NCBI GenBank assembly: GCA_018350325.1
Contig: JAEVLN010000002.1
Coordinates: 2,878,295-2,942,294, forward strand
From: Globodera rostochiensis
Lineage: Eukaryota; Nematoda; Chromadorea; Rhabditida; Heteroderidae
Length of the DNA: 64,000 nucleotides
Direction of reading: 5' to 3'
A program made the position numbers and the translations under genes. The first letter of the stretch is position 1. The number at the start of each line of letters is the position of its first letter. A model generated the notes under the pieces. The model worked only from the letters and a program-made list of their open reading frames with translations. It was not told where the DNA came from and ran no database searches. Below, piece after piece: positions 58,610-64,000 of this stretch.

Positions 58610-59914
58610 TTTACCGCTTAAATTAATAAATTTTCAATTTAAAACGAATTATTTATTTAAGCTTTTTATACAAATTGAAACTTTGCGCAGTTTTTGGTGA
58701 AAAATTAAAATAAACAAAAAAATTTAAAAATGCACTTAAATTGGCTATTTTGCATAACAAAAAAGGCGGTAATTAGCAACACAAATATCGACAAGAAAAT
58801 TGGTGTCGGTCGGCGGACTTTCAAATGACGGAAAAGCAATTTCATTTCCATTTAAACAAAAAAGTGAAATGTTTAATTTGAAATGTTCTGATGAAAACAT
58901 TGGGAATTTTTAGCAACGAATTCAATTTTAAAATATACAAAAATAAGCATAAATTGAAATAATTTAAAAACTTTTGAAATTGAAGTGGAAAATAATGTAA
59001 AAAACTTTTGTCGTTTTGGGAAGGCGCCGATGGCAAAGAAATTCCCTTAGGAAAACGCCCGGGGACATTTTTTTCATCTTACGCCTAATTTAAAACAATT
59101 TACCAGTAAAAAAGAATTCTAGCTCATTATTGAACTTTTCGAAACATTTAATTTTGAAAATTAAATTTAAATACGTAAAAGCCTTTGTTTAAAAACTCGG
59201 ATTTTCTAAATTACTTATAGATAATTAAATATAAATCTATTTCTAAATTATAAAAAAAATAATACATTTAACAATGTACATAATTAAACTTTTTGTATTA
59301 AATAATATACCTAAAACAATTAAAAGGGAACCATCGGCGGGCAAATTGTGCAATTTCCAATCCATAAAAAGGTTATTTTTACGAAAATGGACATTTATTC
59401 GGCGGCCATTCTCATTCATCTGTGTTAAATTCGTCTCAATTCTCAACAAATAGTCTCTAAATTATGCCGTGAAGCGTTAAACAACAACAAAATAAAATGG
59501 CCTGGCCAAATTGAATCCCTTCGACGGCCAATGAATATGTAATTCCCATGGCATCGCGGCACTTTAACAGCACCTTTTTTTACGATGAATTTTCAAAAAA
59601 ATAAAAAAGTGTCCATTTAATTATTAATGAGGAGCCCTTTTAATTACGGAATTTTTATTAAAATTGGCAACTTAATCTAATTTGTGGTGGAGAATTGGAC
59701 TTATTCAATTTGGCATTTCAAAATGCCGAGAATAAATGCCAAGAGAATCAATCAATACCATTCAATAAAGCATGAGAAGAAGAATATTGTAAAAAGTAAA
59801 AGGCATATGATTTATTCATATCTTCTCAGTCTTTTATTTTAATCTTTCTTTATTATTACATTTTTTTTTATTTATTATAAAACGTAAGTTAAATATTTTT
59901 TTAAAGAAAAAATA
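58610..59914. other. intergenic region with possible minus-strand exons
   Basis: Two minus-strand stretches look coding but do not make a complete gene. One, near 59449-59310, reads through NENGRRINVHFRKNN to KLHNLPADGSLLIVL and ends at a GT donor. The other, near 59577-59500, reads through KCRDAMGITYSLAVEGIQF. They could be internal exons of a decayed or incomplete gene. I cannot name a family. The rest is AT-rich. Confidence 0.3.
59549..59741 (+). promoter_or_regulatory. cluster of ATGCCA/TGGCAT hexamers upstream of secreted repeat protein
   Basis: TGGCAT at 59549-59554 and 59711-59716, and ATGCCA at 59736-59741, all within 370 bases of the start at 59915. ATGCCA is the reported dorsal-gland promoter motif of potato cyst nematodes. 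The density is suggestive but not conclusive. Confidence 0.3.
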
Positions 59915-61828
59915 ATGTTATTGTCGAATTTGCTAATATTATTATTATGCTTCTGTCCTTTTTATGCAGTTTCAGCAGCAACAAAACGCGAATTGAATGG
60001 CGCTGTTGTGGCGGCATCGCCCAATGAAACAAATCTGTGAAAATATAATATTTTAATATTTATTTTATTTATTAAAGAGTTTTAATGGGAGTGATTTGTT
60101 CGACAAATTATTCGAAAATTGGGCTAAGGGTTTGACCTACGCAAAAAACGGAACTCGGATTCGTTTTTACGCATAATTTTACCATAGAAAACTTAGAATT
60201 CTCTAAAAAAATATATATTATTTGGCGGGGGCACAAAACTCCAACCAATTAATTGATCACAACATTTCAAAAGGTATGAAACGACCGATGGACATAATAA
60301 TAACTTCAATTTGGACTTCTTTGGCCATCATTTTGATCCAACAAACTCTCAAAATTTGATGCTAAATCGGCCATTAGCATCATTTTCAACTTCCCACCAT
60401 TTGGATGGCCATGAAAAGACGCCGCCGGGCATTGGCCACGAGCGCCGCTCCAACGCGGTGGCCATGGCCAATTTGACGCAAAAGGCTGAACAACAACGGC
60501 CAAAATGGGCGCCGCACATTGGCCAAAGCCAAAGCCGACCGACCCGGGTAAGCCGACGGCCGTGCACGAAACAAACAGCGCCTTTGGGGTGATCCAAGCA
60601 GCCGAAATTGTCGAAATGTTTTTTAAAAAAGACTTTTCCATTTAATTAAGAAATGTTTTTTAAACAAACACTTTTCCATTCCGTCATTATTAATTAATTA
60701 ATTAATTAATATTTTTATGTTCAGTCGACAACCGCAAATCGTTATGAAATGGAAGAAGCGTTGAAGGCCAAAAATGACAGCAACCAAAGCAACCAACAAA
60801 GTTCATCGGCTAATTCGGAAGCAAACAAAACTCAATATGAAAGTGACGATGATTCGGACAACTCCGACAGTTCGACGGAATTGCTTGTTGAAATATTGAG
60901 ACTGATCAACGTAGAACAAAACAAACGAAATGCCAAAAAATTAAAAACTCAGAAAAGGGAAGGACAACCAACTGATCAGAAAAAGGAAGGACAACCAACT
61001 GATCAGAAAAGGGAAGGACAACCAACTGATCAGAAAAGGGAAGGACAACCAACTGATCAGAAAAGGGAAGGACAACCAACTGATCAGAAAAGGGAAGGAC
61101 AACCAACTGATCAGAAAACGAAAGAAGATGTAGAACATAAAAGGACACGCGCCCGGTGGGACTCAACACGCGCCCGGTGGGACTCAAACCTCATCCTTCA
61201 GGCATCACAGAAAAAGAAAAAAGAACCAACTGATCAGAAAAGGGAAGGACAACCAACTGATCAGAAAAGGGAAGGACAACCAACTGATCAGAAAAGGGAA
61301 GGACAACCAACTGATCAGAAAAGGGAAGAACAACCAACTGATCAGAAAAGGGAAGGACAACCAACTGATCAGAAAAGGGAAGGACCAACTGATCAGAAAA
61401 AGGAAGGACAACCAACTGATCAGAAAAGGGAAGGACAACCAACTGATCAGAAAACGAATGAAAATGTAGAACATAAAAGGATACGCGCCCGGTGGGACCC
61501 AAACCTTATCCTTCAGGCATCCCAGAAAAGGAAAGAAGAACTAACTGATCAGAAAAGGGAAGGACAACCAACTGATCAGAAAATAAAAAAACAACCACAG
61601 AAAAAGAAATCAACTGTTACAAAAAAGGATGCTTTGACTACGGAAGCTCGATCACCTGAGCCTGATAGTAGTGAGTCCGATTCCGACTTTCTCAGTGATG
61701 ACGAGAAAGAGTATAGAAAGCTGACTGATGAAAAGCATCGGAAAGATTTAATGAGATTAAATCAAATTGCTAAAAACAAAAAAACCGCCAAAAATGGCCC
61801 AAAAAAGAATCTTCAAAAGGGCAAATGA
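59915..61828 (+). CDS. secreted protein with 9-residue tandem repeats (candidate effector)
   Basis: Exons 59915-60036, 60274-60547 and 60725-61828 join in phase 2 and phase 0 to give 499 residues. Residues 1-21 are a clean signal peptide (MLLSNLLILLLCFCPFYAVSA). The middle is His/Asn/Gln-rich and low in order. The last exon holds two arrays of REGQPTDQK-type repeats (6 and about 9 copies), each followed by a conserved spacer (VEHKRTRARWDS, NLILQASQK). An acidic Ser/Asp stretch (SPEPDSSESDSDFLSDDEKE) and a Lys-rich end follow. A stop-terminated alternative exon (60080-60176, FNGSDLFDKLFENWAKG) also fits exon 1 and would make a 72-residue secreted form. No domain is recognised. Secretion, repeats and upstream ATGCCA hexamers fit a variable effector, by inference. 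Confidence 0.72.
60952..61590 (+). repeat. 27-base coding minisatellite with higher-order unit
   Basis: Copies of a unit beginning AAAAGGGAAGGACAACCAAC encode the 9-residue repeat. Blocks lie at about 60952-61116, 61220-61455 and 61540-61585, separated by two copies of a spacer containing CGCGCCCGGTGGGA. Almost all differences keep the frame. One unit (61381) is three bases shorter. Confidence 0.95.
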
Positions 61829-61925
61829 GAAAGCACCCGCAGAAGAGAAATGTGTGTTCAGTGGGAAATTCATTTATCAAATTTATTCCAAACTTTTTTG
61901 GCGTTCAGCAGATTTTTGTGGGGGT

Positions 61926-62241
61926 CCGGACAATTGGACAGTGGACAATCCGACAGTGGACAATTGGACAGTGGACAATCCGACAGTGGACAATTGGACA
62001 GTGGACAATCCGACAGTGGACAATTGGACAGTGGACAATCCGACAGTGGACAATCGGACAGTGGACAATTCGACAGTGAATGAATTCTTCAAACTCGATA
62101 AAAAGATTTTTCTAAGGATATTCGGGGCGTAGAATTTTAGTTTTTTTTAAATTTCATTCACTGTCGAATTGTCCACTGTCCGATTGTCCACTTCTGTCGA
62201 ATTGTCCACACTGTCGGATTGTCCACTGTCCAATTGTCCGG
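61926..62241. mobile_element. foldback element with 30-base subrepeats
   Basis: Starts CCGGACAATTGGACAGTGGA and ends with its exact reverse complement; the first 33 bases are perfectly inverted. The left side holds about five copies of a 30-base GGACAATTGGACAGT/GGACAATCCGACAGT unit and the right side three inverted, disturbed copies, with a 70-base unique centre. Non-coding: the ORFs are shadows of the repeats. Confidence 0.75.
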
Positions 62242-62438
62242 GCGCCGATTTGTGTAACGTTTTTTGCCGCTTTTATTCTATTATGAGACGTCAGGCATAA
62301 AACATTTGTGTTGAAGGAACCAAAATTTGAATTGATTTTAAACATTTAACGCTTGCATTTTGAATATCACAAGCATTTTAAGGGTATCCGCTGGGGTGAA
62401 AGTACGATAGAAGATCAAAAAATGATTACGGTATCCGT

Positions 62439-62499
62439 TAGGGATGTTCGAGAGTCTCGGTCTCGGTTCTCGGTACATTTCAAGTCTCGAACATCCCTA
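62439..62499. mobile_element. 61-base hAT-like mini-element
   Basis: Inverted 15-base ends, TAGGGATGTTCGAGA / TCTCGAACATCCCTA. The flanking 8 bases agree at 7 of 8 positions (GTATCCGT left, GTATCCTT right). A truncated relative lies near 55.24-55.28 kb. Confidence 0.7.
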
Positions 62500-62789
62500 G
62501 TATCCTTTGACTCACCTGCTGACCCCGATCCGGTGTTATTCCAGCATTCCAGGAATGCCAACCTGCGGTATAGTAAGCGCATATTCTGACCCCCCCCCCC
62601 TCCTCGCGCTATGTTGATTAGCATAAAGTGAAAAGCAAAAATGATCGATCGATGTGATGCATCAAACGGAGTTAAGAAATGTTTTATTAAGCAAAATAAA
62701 CATAATCCATTCAATTATGGGCCATAATATGCACAACAAATATACACTTAAATTTGCCCCAAGCATTTTTTGATTTGTTTTTGTGCCGT

Positions 62790-64000
62790 TCAAAGGCTAA
62801 TGCTTTTGGTGGGCGGTTGCATTTGGATGTACCAGAGGTAATAGCCCCAGTAAAGCAAATTCCAAATGGTAAAAGCCGTCGGGAAAAGCCATCGGGAGTT
62901 CAGGTCGATGCTGAGCCCTTTCCTCGAACAGCGGAAGCCTTCATGCAGAAAGTGATTGGTGGCCTAGGCCAATTAGACCATTTAATCGAATGAAATGATT
63001 TAATCAATTAGACCATCGGATTGACGTCACGCGGCGGCTGCGTTTTGGAAGAAGTAGAAGAAGCATTGTTGTTGTTGTTGTTGTGCTTAAAGTTTTTATT
63101 CATTTTTTAAATTATTATTATTATCATTATTAATTTACCTTTTTTCGGCCCGATTCTGTCCTGTCCACCGTAATTGCGGGCAAAACCCTCGAAATTTTGG
63201 CAAATTCCTTTTTCTCCTCCTTTTTTATTTTCATTGGCGGCGATCTTTGAGGCGGCTGTTCGTCAACCGAAAACCAAACCTTAAACAACATAAAAAGTGC
63301 CTTAATTAGGTCAATTAACTGGTCAATCATTTACCGGATTATTCTCTCCAACATTTGCTGCCGACGACCATTTCAAAGTCGGACTTTCGTCACTCTAAAG
63401 CTTAAAAAATATTTTGTTTTTTTTAAATAATAAATAAAATTGCCTCAGACGACGACGCGTCGATTGATGGCAATTTGTTGTAATCGGTAATGATCGGCGG
63501 CGGCTTTGCGCGTTCCCAACTGTTTTGTGTTGACGAGTCAAAAAACATTGGCCCCCGTTGGGGCAACGGAGTCGGGATTCTCGAGATCATCGGAGACGGA
63601 CCCCCTTTGGGTGGGGCTCGCCCGGGGGGAATTGTGACAGAGTCTAATTAATAAATTAATTAAAACTCTGATACAATTAAAAATTGCCAACTTTTCTTCG
63701 CGTAATAATTCGCAAATCGCTCATATTTTTCAGCCTCGCGCATGTAGGAATTGACTGCGGCGAATTCCAACAGACTCAAAAAGACAAAAAACATGCAAGC
63801 TGTGCAAAAGTACATAATTATTACTTTTAAATAATAATAATAATAATTGTAATAATTAATAAACATCGTTTAAAGCAATAAACATATAAGCAATTGTGGC
63901 ACCTCCGAACCAAAAGTCGATTGCCTTCGCATAGGCAACTTGGGGCAGCCCGAAGCGAAGACCATTCCCCTGATTAATTAATTATTTACTAATTTTGTTT
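62790..64000 (-). CDS. Cys-loop ligand-gated channel subunit, 3' part (continues past window end)
   Basis: Seven exons are visible: 63969-63903, 63799-63692, 63643-63444, 63394-63335, 63279-63139, 63085-63014 and 62963-62790. They start just after TM2 (RFGLPQVAYAKAIDFWFG) and include TM3 (ACMFFVFLSLLEFAAVNSYM). A long Pro/Lys-rich cytoplasmic loop has a poly-Asn stretch, and TM4 (RWLFPTAFTIWNLLYWGYYL) ends in PPTKSISL. Exons encoding the TM2-TM3 link and TM3 are identical in length and phase to those of the receptor at 55686-58609, so the two are tandem paralogues; the loop has diverged. The third visible intron starts with GC (TGAG|GCAATT). The 5' half lies beyond base 64000. Confidence 0.9.

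Noticed and set aside
60906..61502. Minus-strand hydrophobic ORFs (repeated FSDQLVVLP / FLISWLSFP)
   Set aside because: Antisense of the 27-base coding minisatellite in the secreted repeat protein; they start and stop with the array.
61825..62092. QWTIGQWTIRQ and DSGQLDSGQ repeat ORFs in several frames
   Set aside because: The 30-base foldback subrepeat has no stops in several frames, so ORFs appear in three plus frames and the minus strand without other support.

Overview
The window looks like nuclear DNA of a plant-parasitic cyst nematode, most likely Heterodera or a close relative. Reasons: arrays built on TTAGGC (the nematode telomere motif); AT-rich intergenic DNA; compact genes cut into many exons by introns of about 50 bases ending in TTTTCAG; TTTTCAG-like sites just before some start codons (possible spliced-leader acceptors); nematode-type chemoreceptor and Cys-loop receptor families; and a secreted ubiquitin with a 12-residue tail, an effector type known from cyst nematodes. 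Most exons are too short to stand out as long ORFs. The gene models below were built by joining splice sites and checking that every phase closes.

Layout. 0-11 kb: a TTAGGC-containing array, two small unknown genes, a 7TM receptor (+), the secreted ubiquitin-extension effector (+) and a second 7TM receptor (-). The receptors are enclosed by a 180-base inverted repeat. 10.9-16.7 kb: a 266-residue unknown gene whose last exon and 3' flank occur twice, as ~587-base direct repeats on either side of an intronless, frame-broken, doubly truncated Upf1-like helicase. 16.9-18.7 kb: a signal-peptide membrane protein with two single-base frame breaks. 19.0-25.5 kb: a 6.5-kb satellite of a 32-base unit. 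25.6-27.2 kb: a paraplegin-like gene that stops before its AAA+ domain. 27.6-30.3 kb: a complete BAF60/SMARCD gene. 31-32.6 kb: an inverted paralogue of the first 7TM receptor. 33.6-35.6 kb: a RING-type protein and a secreted protein. 36.2-39.2 kb: a complete malic enzyme.

39.2-46.5 kb is mostly gene-poor, with G-tract minisatellites, tandem repeats, a second TTAGGC-like patch and one small secreted Gly/Tyr-rich peptide gene. 46.6-50.3 kb: a BTB-BACK-PHR protein with a large insert inside its BTB fold. 52.0-55.5 kb: a tubby protein. 55.7-58.6 kb: a complete anion-type Cys-loop receptor. 59.9-61.8 kb: a signal-peptide protein made largely of a 9-residue tandem repeat. 62.8-64.0 kb: the 3' half of a second Cys-loop receptor, cut by the window end. 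Several introns and gaps carry short inverted-repeat elements, two with hAT-like 8-base flanking duplications.

Nothing suggests an operon-like pathway. The genes are a mix of housekeeping functions (chromatin, carbon metabolism, mitochondrial membrane), sensory receptors and secreted parasitism-type proteins. Eight of roughly 118 inferred introns begin with GC instead of GT, nearly all in the context G|GCAA. One tubby intron contains no AG at all. Several one-base frame breaks lie in or near short runs or simple repeats and could be assembly errors, so protein sequences there are provisional.
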